Source: JAICKM01 sp038228295 (GTDB lineage Bacteria > Chloroflexota > Chloroflexia > QHBQ01 > JAICKM01). Taken from it: a DNA stretch of 64,000 bases. The position numbers and the translations under genes are program-made. The stretch is from contig JBBRPH010000018.1 in NCBI GenBank assembly GCA_038228295.1, forward strand, positions 15,765 through 79,764, in the 5' to 3' direction. Of the stretch, positions 32,122 to 40,946 are shown piece by piece (position 1 is the first letter of the stretch; each line of letters opens with the position of its first letter). The notes under the pieces were generated by a model, which did no database searches, was not told the origin of the DNA, and saw nothing but the letters and a program-made list of their open reading frames with translations.

Positions 32122-33113
32122 TTACGCCAATGGATTGTGGTGCGCGGCGGCGTAGCGGCCGGTGACATGGTGCGAAAGCTGGCGTTCGATGTCGGCTAAC
32201 AGGCTGCTCGCGCCAAGGCGAAAGAGCGATGGGCGTAGCCACGGGTCACCGAGTTCCTCTTTCATCAGGATCAGCCATTCGAGCGCCTCTTTGGCCGTCC
32301 GAATGCCGCCGGCGGGCTTGAAGCCGACCTGCACGCCGGTCTGTTCGGCATATGCGCGGATGGCGCGCACCATCACCAGGCCCACCGGCAGTACAGCGTT
32401 CACCGTCTCTTTGCCGGTCGAGGTTTTGATGAAGTCGGCCCCTGCCTGCATACACACCAGGCTGGCCTGCCCCACCTGGCGCAGCATCGCCAGTTCGCCG
32501 GTGGCGAGGATGGTTTGAGGTGCGCCGGCCCGCACGCGGCGCGAAAGGCCGCTACTTCGTCGTAGAGCGCGGTCCAGTTACCGGTGAGAACGTGGGCGCG
32601 TGAGATCACAATGTCGATCTCTGTCGCGCCGGCGGCGACCGACTCGTGGATCTCCTCGATTTTGAGCCGCAACGGGGTCTGTCCGGCGGGAAAACCGGTG
32701 GAGACCGCAGCGACGGGGATGCCCGACCCGGTCAGCGCTTCGACGGCGGTCTCCACCAGATTATGGTAGACGCAGACCGCTCCGACGGTGATCGGCTGCT
32801 CGGCCATACCAAGCGCCTCTAGGATCTCGCTGCGGACAGGGCGCCGGGCTTTGGCACACAGGCGACGCACCGTACCGGGCGTGTCGTCACCGGCCAGCGT
32901 GGTCAGGTCCATACAGGTGACGGCGCGCAGCAGCCAGGCGGCTTGCCACTCCTTCTTAACGGTGCGCCGCGTGCCTATAGTCGCGGCCCGGCGTTCGACG
33001 GCACTACGGTTGATATGAACGGCGCGCACGGCGCCTAGATCAAGCGGCGTGCCGGGGTTGCGGATCGGCGCGACGGCGATGCCGGCTTGCGCACGTTCCA
33101 GGGTGGTGGTCAT
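32122..33113 (-). pseudogene. deoC: Deoxyribose-phosphate aldolase with a one-base frameshift
   Basis: DeoC cleaves 2-deoxyribose 5-phosphate to glyceraldehyde 3-phosphate and acetaldehyde. The first frame (33113 to about 32515) gives the N-terminal two thirds (MDLTTLAGDDTPGTVRRLC, EIDIVISRAHVLTGNW). The second frame continues with TILATGEL, ADFIKTSTGK (Schiff-base Lys) and VGFKPAGGIRT. The shift falls in AHL-K-TILATGEL, where the coding strand has CTCAAACC but CTCAAAACC would restore the frame (32514-32516). The start is good (AAAAGGAGTAGACC-ATG). It is either a real lesion, a sequencing error in a short A-run, or less likely a frameshift site. It lies upstream of ALDH16 on the same strand. 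Confidence 0.88.
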
Positions 33114-33377
33114 GGTCTACTCCTTTTTCATCCGTGCAGAAGCACGAAGGATCACAGAGACAGTTAATCCGCGAAGAACAGAAAGCGAAGATTATTCAAT
33201 CGGTTAGCTGGACCGTTTCCTCTATTATAAACGTATACAGATCAACAGATCCTATTGTTGCCTACAAAGTGGCCGCCTGTCAAGCGCGTGGCAAAAATGG
33301 GCTGTGTGCGTTGCATACTGCGTAACGGCCGGCGGGTATACGCCGCCTTGTGGTGTCTACCCTGGTTAGGAGTGATT

Positions 33378-35210
33378 TTGTCCCGATTACATACTTTGGG
33401 CAGGCTGATATGCGGGCCGGCGGTGCTGCTGTTGATCGGCTGCAACCTGCAACCCGATGCTACACCGGTCACGCTAGCACCGTTGCCTGCTACGTCCGCG
33501 GCACCCACGGTGACGGTAGGCGAGTTGCCGGCCGGCCCTGCGCCGTCTGGGTTGCCTACGGCGACGGCGGGAAGCACTCCCGCCACTGCTACCAATACAC
33601 CGCTCACACTCATAGCGACCGAACCACCCACTGCCGGCGGAGTGACTGCCCCACCGAGTGCGGTGTTGACCGTAGCGCAGGCGGCGCCGACTTTGCCGCC
33701 GGCCCCGACCCAGCCCGCGCAACCGACTTGGCCGACCGATGCGCCGCCGACCCCGTTTCCGCCGCCGCAGCCCTTTGCCGAGGCGGCGGCCTTGTTCTTG
33801 CCCGCGGTACCCCCGTTCACCGCTTTTGCCGCCGCCTTACGCCCGGCGTTTGCTGCGGATGTGAGCGCCCAGGTGGAGCGCCCCCTGTACCAACTCGCGT
33901 TGCGGCTTGACCCGGCGGGCGGGCAGTTGTGGGGTCAGGAGCGGGTGACGTTCACCAATAACGGTACCGACCCTTTGCGTCGTGTAATCTTGCGACTGTA
34001 CCCCAACTTCCCCGGCGTGTTCGATGAGCGTAAGTCGCCGACCGGCTTTGGTCGGTTGCAAGTAGGTGCGGTGCAGGTGGGCGATGCCCCAGCGGACGTG
34101 GGCTACATGGCCGGCAATACAGCGGTGGCGATCCCCCTGGCGCAGCCGCTTGCTCCCGGTACACGCCAGACGGTGCGCCTTGATTTCCGCCTCAGTCTGG
34201 ACGGACTGGGACCGGCTCCCGATCTCTGGTACTTCAAATCGTTCTACCCCATGTTGCCGGTACAGGAGGGGGACGACTGGCGGCTTGATGTTACCGCCTT
34301 CCCCGACCAGGTGTTCGCCGTGAGCAGCTTCTACGTGGTGGACTTCACTGCGCCCAGTGACGTGATCCTGGCAAGCAGCGGTAGCGAGACCACAGCGGCC
34401 GCTAGCGCCGCCGGCGTGGTGCATCACGTCGTGGCGGGGCCGGTGCGCGAATTCGCCGCCACCGCCGGCGCACATTATACGCAGCAAACCCGCACGCTGG
34501 GCGACATCCAGGTGCGTGCTACCTCGCTGCTGACCGATACTATGCAGGCAAGCGAAGACCTGGACTATGCGGTCAAAGCGCTGGACACCTATAACCGCCT
34601 ATTTGGACCCTATCCGTTCAATGAATTGGATCTGGTGCTGACCCCTAGTGGTGGCGGGGGTATCGAGTTCCCCGGTTATGTGATGATCTCGCATCTCACG
34701 CCCAACTACCATGTGCGCGAACACGTCGTCTCGCATGAGGTGGCCCACCAGTGGTGGTATAGCGTGGTGGGTGACGATATCTTCCGCGAGTCCTGGCTCG
34801 ACGAATCGTTCGCCGACTACAGCACCTATCTGTACTTGCAACAGACAGCTGGGCAGCGTGTGGCTAATGAGGTATTCCAGCAGCAGACGGCCGCGCAATG
34901 GCCGGGCTATTCGGGCCAGGTCACTACAGCGGACTCCCATAAAGGCAAGCGGGTGGGCAGCGCGATTTGGGAGTTCCAGGATTTCACGGAGTATGACGGT
35001 ATTATCTACGGCAAGGGACCGGTGTTCTTGGATCGGTTGCGGACGCTGCTGGGCGACGACCGCTTCTTGCGCTTGTTACAGACCCACTTCACGCAGAACA
35101 AATACGGTGTTGCTACCGGACGCGGCTTCCTGGCTGAGGCTGAAGCACTGGCCGGCCCCGACACATCCGCCGTGCGCGACCTATACCGCGCCTGGGTGGA
35201 CGGACAGTAA
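33378..35210 (+). CDS. Lipoprotein M1-family zinc aminopeptidase-like protein
   Basis: A 610-residue surface peptidase. I place the start at the TTG 33378 because TTAGGAG precedes it and it yields a classic lipoprotein signal (MSRLHTLGRLICGPAVLLLIGC); the frame is open further upstream without a ribosome site. A Pro/Thr/Ala-rich tether spans ~25-130. The M1 catalytic site is HEVAH at 453-457 with Glu476 in WLDESFADY, exactly 18 residues after the second His. The GAMEN-like loop reads GGGIEFPGYV. N-terminal domain motifs (YQLALRLDPAGGQLWGQERV) also fit M1. Substrates unknown. Confidence 0.9.
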   Translation: MSRLHTLGRLICGPAVLLLIGCNLQPDATPVTLAPLPATSAAPTVTVGELPAGPAPSGLPTATAGSTPATATNTPLTLIATEPPTAGGVTAPPSAVLTVAQAAPTLPPAPTQPAQPTWPTDAPPTPFPPPQPFAEAAALFLPAVPPFTAFAAALRPAFAADVSAQVERPLYQLALRLDPAGGQLWGQERVTFTNNGTDPLRRVILRLYPNFPGVFDERKSPTGFGRLQVGAVQVGDAPADVGYMAGNTAVAIPLAQPLAPGTRQTVRLDFRLSLDGLGPAPDLWYFKSFYPMLPVQEGDDWRLDVTAFPDQVFAVSSFYVVDFTAPSDVILASSGSETTAAASAAGVVHHVVAGPVREFAATAGAHYTQQTRTLGDIQVRATSLLTDTMQASEDLDYAVKALDTYNRLFGPYPFNELDLVLTPSGGGGIEFPGYVMISHLTPNYHVREHVVSHEVAHQWWYSVVGDDIFRESWLDESFADYSTYLYLQQTAGQRVANEVFQQQTAAQWPGYSGQVTTADSHKGKRVGSAIWEFQDFTEYDGIIYGKGPVFLDRLRTLLGDDRFLRLLQTHFTQNKYGVATGRGFLAEAEALAGPDTSAVRDLYRAWVDGQ

Positions 35211-35322
35211 GCGGAGTTTTGATTTCTGAGTTCCCGTTCGGCATGATCACATCTGCTGTCCGCCGGTAAGCGTAATATAAGGGCGATACTAACGAGCGCC
35301 AACCTGCTCACGGAGGCTTCCT

Positions 35323-35796
35323 ATTTATACTGCTAATGAGATCCTGATCCAAGCGGACCCACAGGTCGTGTTTCGGTTGGGAGCCGATGTTGATCGCTGG
35401 CCGTTATTCCTGCCGCACTATCGCTATGTGCAGTTGCGCTGGGCTTCGCCCGACCGGCGGCGTAAGGTAGCCGCGATGGGCGCGTGGCGCGACGGTATCC
35501 CAGTGGCCTGGACGACTACGCAGGAGCTGTTTCCCAATGAATCGCCGATGCGCATCCGCTTCCGCCATGTGCGGGGCGTGACGCGCGGTATGGACGTCGC
35601 TTGGCTACTGACCCCCGGCCCGCAGGGAGTCCATGTGGAGATTCGGCATGAGTTTGCGCCGCGTTGGCCGCTGATCGGGGGTTGGCTGACCGAGCAGGTA
35701 ATCGGGCACTTTTTTGTGGGTACGATTGCCGGGCGCACCTTGCGTTGTGTCAAGGCCGTCGCTGAAGCCGCGATGGTCGCCCTAGAATCGAGTTGA
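35323..35796 (+). CDS. SRPBCC-fold polyketide cyclase/aromatase-like protein, probable ATT start
   Basis: A 157-residue protein with the START/SRPBCC lipid-binding fold (VVFRLGADVDRWPLFLPHYR, ending FVGTIAGRTLRCVKAVAEA), like coenzyme-Q-binding and polyketide cyclase proteins. The only standard start in frame is a GTG at 35368, which cuts off the first strand and helix (YTANEILIQADPQ). The frame is open back to a stop at 35290, with no ATG, GTG, TTG or CTG. An ATT at 35323 sits six bases after GGAGG, so ATT initiation is likely. The next gene, a ketosynthase, begins four bases after the stop. Confidence 0.75.
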   Translation: MYTANEILIQADPQVVFRLGADVDRWPLFLPHYRYVQLRWASPDRRRKVAAMGAWRDGIPVAWTTTQELFPNESPMRIRFRHVRGVTRGMDVAWLLTPGPQGVHVEIRHEFAPRWPLIGGWLTEQVIGHFFVGTIAGRTLRCVKAVAEAAMVALESS

Positions 35797-35799
35797 CTG

Positions 35800-37056
35800 T
35801 TGTCTAAACTAGGACACCCGCCGCGCCGGGTAGTGATCACCGGCTTAGGGGCGGTCACGCCGCTGGGTCATGGGTGCGCCGACCTGTGGTGTGGCTTGCG
35901 GCGCGGGCGCTCGGCGGTCGGTCCGCTGACGCGCTTCGATGCGTCCGCTTTCAAGTCGCAGGTGGCTGCACAAATTGACGATTTCGACCCGTTGCAGTGG
36001 GTAGACGCACGCACGGTGCGGCGGATGGACCGCTATTCGCAGTTCGCGGTGGTGGCGGCGGTACAGGCGCTGGCCGATAGCGGCCTGGAACTGACCGCGA
36101 CCGACCGGCAGGACGGCGGTGTGTATCTGGGCAGCGCGCTGGGCGGATTGGCCTTCGCTGAGGAGCAGCATTGCCGCTATGGGACGGGTGGGATTCGGAC
36201 CGTAGACCCGATCCTGGCCCTCAGTGTGTTCGGCGCGGCGGCTTCCGCGAACGTGGCGATGGTGTTGGGGCTGCACGGCCCCAACATGACCAATGCCAAC
36301 TCGTGTGCGTCGGGCGCGCTGGCGATTGGGCAGGCATTCGACCTGATCCGGCGCGATGCCGCGCCGTTCATGCTGGCGGGCGGCGCCGAAACCCCCCTGG
36401 CCCCGCTGACTTTCGGTTCGTTTGCGCTGATCAGGGCGCTCTCGACCTATAATGCGACACCGGAGACGGCCAGTCGGCCCTTTGATGCGACGCGCGACGG
36501 CTTCGTAATGGGTGAGGGGGCCGCGACACTGCTGCTGGAAGAGCGCGACCACGCCCTGATGCGCGGCGCGCATATCTACGGCGAAGTAACCGGCTTTGCG
36601 ACCACCACCGACGCACACCACATGACCGCGCCGTTGCCTGACGGCACGCAGATCATCCGCGTGATGGAGGCCGCACTGGTTGATGCGGGTATCACGCCGG
36701 GCCAGGTCGGCTATGTGAACCTGCACGGCTCTGGTACACCGCTGGGCGATCAGGCCGAGGCGCAGGCGGTTCGCCGGGTGTTCGGCGCGGGGCTGTTGGA
36801 TGTGCCGATGAGCGGCACGAAAGCGCTGACCGGCCACGCGCTGGGCGCGACCGGCGCGCTCGAAGCGGCGATCTGTGCGCTGGCGCTGGACCACGGTTGG
36901 CTGCCGCCCGCCGCTAATATCACCACCCCGGATCCCACTTGTGATCTGCCGTTCATCACCGGCGACGGTCTCGAACGGCGGGTGGATCACATTCTGAGCA
37001 ATTCGTTCGGCTTCGGCGGGCTGAATGTGGGCCTGGTGTTTAGCCGCTCTCGCTAA
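35800..37056 (+). CDS. Beta-ketoacyl-ACP synthase (FabF/KS-alpha-like)
   Basis: A 418-residue condensing enzyme. The catalytic triad is complete: Cys169 (NANSCASGALAIG), His309 (NLHGSGTPLGDQAEA) and His346 (GTKALTGHALGATGALEA). The length is that of FabF. It starts with a TTG, with only weak ribosome-site similarity, probably coupled to the upstream cyclase-like gene. No ACP, KS-beta or other fatty-acid genes are near, so it is not in a standard fab cluster. A small type II polyketide-like or specialised fatty-acid role is possible. Confidence 0.92.
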   Translation: MSKLGHPPRRVVITGLGAVTPLGHGCADLWCGLRRGRSAVGPLTRFDASAFKSQVAAQIDDFDPLQWVDARTVRRMDRYSQFAVVAAVQALADSGLELTATDRQDGGVYLGSALGGLAFAEEQHCRYGTGGIRTVDPILALSVFGAAASANVAMVLGLHGPNMTNANSCASGALAIGQAFDLIRRDAAPFMLAGGAETPLAPLTFGSFALIRALSTYNATPETASRPFDATRDGFVMGEGAATLLLEERDHALMRGAHIYGEVTGFATTTDAHHMTAPLPDGTQIIRVMEAALVDAGITPGQVGYVNLHGSGTPLGDQAEAQAVRRVFGAGLLDVPMSGTKALTGHALGATGALEAAICALALDHGWLPPAANITTPDPTCDLPFITGDGLERRVDHILSNSFGFGGLNVGLVFSRSR

Positions 37057-37200
37057 CACCCGGCGCAGAGCGCGGGCTGTGGTGTGTGTTTCAGATGCTG
37101 CGGGTTGCCGGCCTATGCTACACTGATATTACTCAGGCCGCCGGCACAGGCGACCTGGGCGCGGCGGGTAGTGGATTAGACACGCAGGAGGGTGACATAG

Positions 37201-37596
37201 ATGGGGCTGACCGAGCGGCGCAAGATCAAAGAGTTACAGGACACTGTGTTGCCGGAGCGCACGGCTGAGTTGGCGGAGATCTGTGGAGGCGGCACGATCA
37301 CCTATGATATTGATTGGGATAGCTTCGCTGACGACCTGGAAGGGCTGAACTTTCTCGATAATCTCTCCTGCCATCGCACCAATATGGCGTTGCGTGTGAT
37401 CTGCATGGATGAGTTGGGCAAAGAAGCGGTACGCGAGAGCCTGAAGCAGATCCAGTTAAAGAATGTAAAGACCGTGCCGGAAATGCAGATCCTGTTTGCT
37501 GGGGGCGTGCTGACGATGCACTGCGCCTATGCGCTGCGGACGGACGGGATGTTTTCGGATAACACAATCCGCGAGGTCTTGCTCAAAGGGCTCTAA
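37201..37596 (+). CDS. Hypothetical protein
   Basis: A 131-residue soluble protein that I do not recognise. It has an alpha/beta pattern with GGGTITYDIDWDSFADDLEG and NLSCHRTNMALRVICMDELG. The start is good (GGAGGGTGACATAG-ATG). It lies 144 bases after the ketosynthase and may have its own promoter near TGCTACACTGAT (37113-37126). No hydrophobic segment or metal motif is obvious. Confidence 0.75.
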   Translation: MGLTERRKIKELQDTVLPERTAELAEICGGGTITYDIDWDSFADDLEGLNFLDNLSCHRTNMALRVICMDELGKEAVRESLKQIQLKNVKTVPEMQILFAGGVLTMHCAYALRTDGMFSDNTIREVLLKGL

Positions 37597-37631
37597 AGGG
37601 CAGGCGCACCGCCGGGGGGACGTTTAGGCTA

Positions 37632-37661
37632 TTGCGCCCCGCATAGGGGGCAGCGTATACT
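37632..37661 (+). promoter_or_regulatory. Promoter of the second SLH protein
   Basis: TTGCGC (37632-37637), 18 bp, TATACT (37656-37661), 42 bases before the start codon. Confidence 0.55.
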
Positions 37662-37702
37662 CATCCTAGATTTAGGACTCTATAGCCCCCGGAGGAAGCC
37701 CT

Positions 37703-39592
37703 ATGCCACGCGCAGCCTTGCTCATCTCTATGTTGCTAGTCTGGCTAGTAGCCGGACTGCCCGGTGCGGTGGTGCAGACCAAGCCACTGCCTAATACACC
37801 TACGCCCTTAAAGACGGCTCCCCATGCGGCGGCCGGCGGGCTGCCGGTGGGCCTGCCCACTCGGCTGTGGCTGGGGGTGGCGAGCGCCCCCGATGACCTG
37901 GCCTGGATGATCGGCTCCGGCGCCGCCTGGAATGCCCGCTATCAGTACCTGGCCGGTGGGGTTAATACCGGCAACGGCTGGGCCGGCTGGAACACCCCGG
38001 CCGGCCAGTTCGCTACCTACTATATGGAAGCCGGCAGCGGGGCAGGCTATGTGCCGATCTTCACCTATTACCAGTTGCTGCAATCGAACCCGCACAGTGG
38101 CAGCGGTGAGCCGGATCAGGACTTCAACAACCTGAACAATCCGGCGACGATGGCTGCCTATTATGCCGATTTCGCGCTGCTGCTGCAAAAAGCGGCGGCT
38201 TACGGGCACCCGGTGGTGATCCATGTAGAGCCGGATCTCTGGGGCTACTTGGAGCAGCGCGCCGGGGCAAGCGGATCGGCGGCGGGGGTGCCGGCGGCGG
38301 TGGCCTCGTCGGGCTACGGCGCGGTGGCGGCCTACCCCAACACGGTGCAGGGCTTCGCCCAGGCGCTGTTGCACCTGCGTGATAGCCTCGCGCCTAACGC
38401 GCTGCTGGCGATTCATGCGTCGGACTGGGGGTGGGGCGGCGCGGACATTGGTATCAGCCACGATCCGGCGCTCGACCCGGCAGAGGTGGGTCAGACGGTC
38501 GGCCGGTTTCTGCTTACAGCGGGGCTAACCGGCAACCCGGTGGGCCTCTCCAGTTGGGATCTGATCTTTACCGACCTGTCAGACCGCGATGCGGCTTATT
38601 ATCAGAATGTGATTCACGACGGCGGCGCGCACTGGTGGGATCTGACCAATACAACCTTTCCCAACTTCGACCGCTATCGTGCCTATGTGGCGGCGCTGAA
38701 CGCGACCACGCTGCGCCGCATCGTCCTCTGGCAGTTGCCCGTCGGCAACACCGTTATGCGCACTTCCGATAACAGCCCTGGTCATTACCAGGACAACCGC
38801 GTGCAGGGGCTACTCGGCAACAACGGGGCCGGCCTACCGGCCTGGATAGATGCCGGGGTGATTGGCCTGCTGTGGGGTGCGGGCCAGGGCGATCAGTCGC
38901 ACCCCACCGATGCCCACGCCGACGGCATCACCAACCCCGCGCCAATCAACAGCAACACCGGCACGGCCACGGTGAGTGACGACGACGGCGGCTACCTGCG
39001 GGCGCAGGCAGGCGCTTATTATGGGCGCGGGGCGTTGCCGCTACCTGGTGCGGCCTGCGGTGTATTCTCCGATGTGCCGGCGGGCTACTGGGCACAGAGC
39101 TATATCGTCTGGTTGGCCTGTCGGGGCATCGTCGGCGGCTACAGCGACGGCACCTTCCGGCCTGAAGCGACCACTACCCGTGCCCAGTTCGCCAAGATGT
39201 TAGTGCTGGGTGAGGGTTGGCCCCTCGTCACGCCGCCCACGCCCAGTTTCAGCGATGTGCCGGCCGACTACTGGGGCTATTCCTACATTGAGACGGCCAA
39301 AGCCCATAACGCGCTGGCGGGCTACAGCGACGGCACCTTTCATCCAGTGGCGGCAATCACACGGGCGCAACTGTCCAAGATGATCGTCAGCGCGCAGGGC
39401 TGGCCCCTCGTCAGGCCGGGCACGCCCAGCTTCCGCGATGTGCCCACCACGGATTGGGCTTATTCCTACGTCGAAACGGCCCACGCCCACAATATTATCG
39501 GCGGCTATAGCGACGGCACCTTCCGGCCCGCCGGCTCCGCCACCCGCGCCCAACTCAGCAAGATGCTCACTCTGGCTCTCGGCGGGCCGTGA
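37703..39592 (+). CDS. SLH-anchored secreted protein with glycosidase-like domain
   Basis: A 629-residue exported protein with a signal peptide (ALLISMLLVWLVAGLPGAVVQ) and GGAGG upstream. Residues ~60-450 look like a TIM-barrel glycoside-hydrolase-like domain (YVPIFTYYQLLQSNP, VVIHVEPDLWGYLEQ, LAIHASDWGWGGADI, RRIVLWQLPVGNTVM). The acidic residue in HVEPDLW and the Asp/Trp cluster are suggestive, but I cannot assign a family. Three SLH domains end the protein (~450-629, each with GYSDGTF(R/H)P and TRAQ(F/L)(A/S)KM). It is likely wall-bound and acts outside the cell. Confidence 0.82.
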   Translation: MPRAALLISMLLVWLVAGLPGAVVQTKPLPNTPTPLKTAPHAAAGGLPVGLPTRLWLGVASAPDDLAWMIGSGAAWNARYQYLAGGVNTGNGWAGWNTPAGQFATYYMEAGSGAGYVPIFTYYQLLQSNPHSGSGEPDQDFNNLNNPATMAAYYADFALLLQKAAAYGHPVVIHVEPDLWGYLEQRAGASGSAAGVPAAVASSGYGAVAAYPNTVQGFAQALLHLRDSLAPNALLAIHASDWGWGGADIGISHDPALDPAEVGQTVGRFLLTAGLTGNPVGLSSWDLIFTDLSDRDAAYYQNVIHDGGAHWWDLTNTTFPNFDRYRAYVAALNATTLRRIVLWQLPVGNTVMRTSDNSPGHYQDNRVQGLLGNNGAGLPAWIDAGVIGLLWGAGQGDQSHPTDAHADGITNPAPINSNTGTATVSDDDGGYLRAQAGAYYGRGALPLPGAACGVFSDVPAGYWAQSYIVWLACRGIVGGYSDGTFRPEATTTRAQFAKMLVLGEGWPLVTPPTPSFSDVPADYWGYSYIETAKAHNALAGYSDGTFHPVAAITRAQLSKMIVSAQGWPLVRPGTPSFRDVPTTDWAYSYVETAHAHNIIGGYSDGTFRPAGSATRAQLSKMLTLALGGP

Positions 39593-39625
39593 CAGCGGCC
39601 CGTCGAGTTGATTCTATTCTAATGA

Positions 39626-39670
39626 AAGCCGGCAGCGCGGTGCTCTTCCTAGAGATTGCGCTGCCGGCTT
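39626..39670. terminator. Hairpin between convergent genes
   Basis: AAGCCGGCAGCGC (39626-39638) and GCGCTGCCGGCTT (39658-39670), a perfect 13-bp stem. Followed on the plus strand by CACAAAAACTT rather than a T-run. Confidence 0.75.
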
Positions 39671-39701
39671 CACAAAAACTTCGACCTTAGAACTCCGACC
39701 C

Positions 39702-39977
39702 CTACCCCCCGATGGGGTAGCCGGCGGCACGCAGGGCGGCATCCAGCGCATTAAAATCGGGATCGACTAGCCCGGTGTTGCCGATCCGCACCGTCGGGGC
39801 GGATCGCTTACCGCCGCTGACGCGCAACATCTCGTCTACGCCACCGAGCGTGGTAGCTACGTTTACATCGGTGAAGGGAACGGACCGCGCCGTCAGGTGG
39901 CGGCGCAGGTCGCGGCAGTCGGGGCAATAGGGCAACGTGAAGATCGTCACATTGGGTAGCCTAGTGGGGCGGTTCAT
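39702..39977 (-). CDS. Glutaredoxin-like protein
   Basis: A 91-residue thioredoxin-fold protein from the ATG at 39977. The redox motif is CPDC (FTLPYCPDCRDLRRHL), then FTDVNV, the cis-Pro in RSAPTVRIG and a terminal helix. It resembles NrdH/Grx-type small oxidoreductases. Its ATG overlaps the stop of the upstream gene by four bases, so the two are coupled. The longer upstream frame is only overlap with that gene. Confidence 0.85.
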   Translation of the reverse strand: MNRPTRLPNVTIFTLPYCPDCRDLRRHLTARSVPFTDVNVATTLGGVDEMLRVSGGKRSAPTVRIGNTGLVDPDFNALDAALRAAGYPIGG

Positions 39978-40462
39978 CGGGCACCTGCCTCGCTGTGTGC
40001 GGCGACGGTGGCGGCTGCGTGCGCGGCCAGCGGTTGATCGCCGCGCCACCGTCGCCAGCCCCAGACTGTCTGCCGGTAGGGGTCGATCAAGAACCCGCCC
40101 AACAGCCACCAGAGGCCGTCGCTCACAGTAGCATGAAACAGTGCTTGCTGTTCCACGTCAGCTCCCTCGGCCGTAGTGATCAGTACCAGTCGTTGCGGCG
40201 GCACTTCCCGATTTTCGTCACGCTCTGTCATGACAAGGGTGTAGCCGTCGCGCTCCACTAAGTCGCCCAGCGCCGGTAACGACTCCCCGCTCCATTGGGC
40301 CACCGTTTCTAAGCTGTGCGTCGCGTCGCGCACCACCACCTGCTCACCCACGAGCTGTACGGTGGGCCTAAACGACCCCTGCGTGTGGATAGCCGCCGCC
40401 AGCGCGGCGGCGTCACTCGGCCAAGCTGTACCCGGCGTGAGTAGCCGGTAGGTCAGGTTCAT
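39974..40462 (-). CDS. Hypothetical protein coupled to a glutaredoxin-like gene
   Basis: A 162-residue protein from the ATG at 40462 (TTAGGAGTTACACCT-ATG). It begins MNLTYRLLTPGTAWPSDAAA and contains a beta-rich middle (VGEQVVVRDATHSLETVAQW, YTLVMTERDENREVP). An aromatic stretch (GLWWLLGGFLIDPYRQTVWG) may be a membrane-touching hairpin. No family recognised. It overlaps the glutaredoxin-like gene by four bases. Confidence 0.7.
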   Translation of the reverse strand: MNLTYRLLTPGTAWPSDAAALAAAIHTQGSFRPTVQLVGEQVVVRDATHSLETVAQWSGESLPALGDLVERDGYTLVMTERDENREVPPQRLVLITTAEGADVEQQALFHATVSDGLWWLLGGFLIDPYRQTVWGWRRWRGDQPLAAHAAATVAAHSEAGAR

Positions 40463-40698
40463 AGGTGTAACTCCTAAGTATGTACTATAAACTGCAAACT
40501 GCCGATTGGGTAAGCATCCGCAATAGTTCGATGAGTTATTCATGTAATGCCAAAGCTTCCGGTAAATAGAGGTCGCCGACGGTCCCGGCACAAAGGATTC
40601 GCTAAGGCAGCTAGTCTAATACGGTGTATGGTTTACCGCTTGGGGACAAGTGTGCCTTTGCCTGACCGCCGACTAGTTCTCCTACATTTGTAAGAATT
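40463..40698. other. Intergenic stretch, no gene seen
   Basis: Divergent upstream region of the minus-strand pair and the plus-strand membrane-protein gene, with lower GC than its surroundings. No RNA gene or ORF with a ribosome site is seen. Confidence 0.45.
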
Positions 40699-40719
40699 GG
40701 ATATAATCCATTTATATCC
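40699..40719. promoter_or_regulatory. Palindromic operator overlapping a -10 element
   Basis: GGATATAA (40699-40706), a five-base spacer and TTATATCC (40712-40719) form a perfect 8-bp inverted repeat. It includes the string TATAAT at 40702-40707, so a dimeric regulator bound here could block transcription towards the gene at 40947. Confidence 0.5.
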
Positions 40720-40946
40720 GATCCTGCCATGTAATAGGCCCCGCGTAGGTCTCATTTTCCTCAAAATCTTACCGTGTGCTACCCGTGACACCACTAGCTG
40801 GGTGGTGCCGGGATTTTTGATTCGTCGCTCACTTTGGCCCGCCTGCGTCATACCGGCCCAGTGGTTGCGTTTGCTATTTAGATCGCGGCTGCATCGTTGT
40901 GAGCGGGTAAAGCATAACGCGAGTGCATCAAGGGAGACAACAGCCC

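Noticed and set aside
32505..32525. Programmed frameshift in deoC
   Set aside because: Only CTCAAACC is present, not a classic X-XXY-YYZ slippery heptamer; a lesion or sequencing error is more likely.
35845..37059. 404-residue open frame antisense to the ketosynthase
   Set aside because: It lies exactly opposite a gene with a full catalytic triad; its translation is Arg/Gln/His-rich without domains. High-GC shadow frame.
39978..40109. N-terminal extension of the glutaredoxin-like protein
   Set aside because: Arg-rich translation of the overlapping upstream gene; the ATG at 39977 is coupled to that gene's stop.
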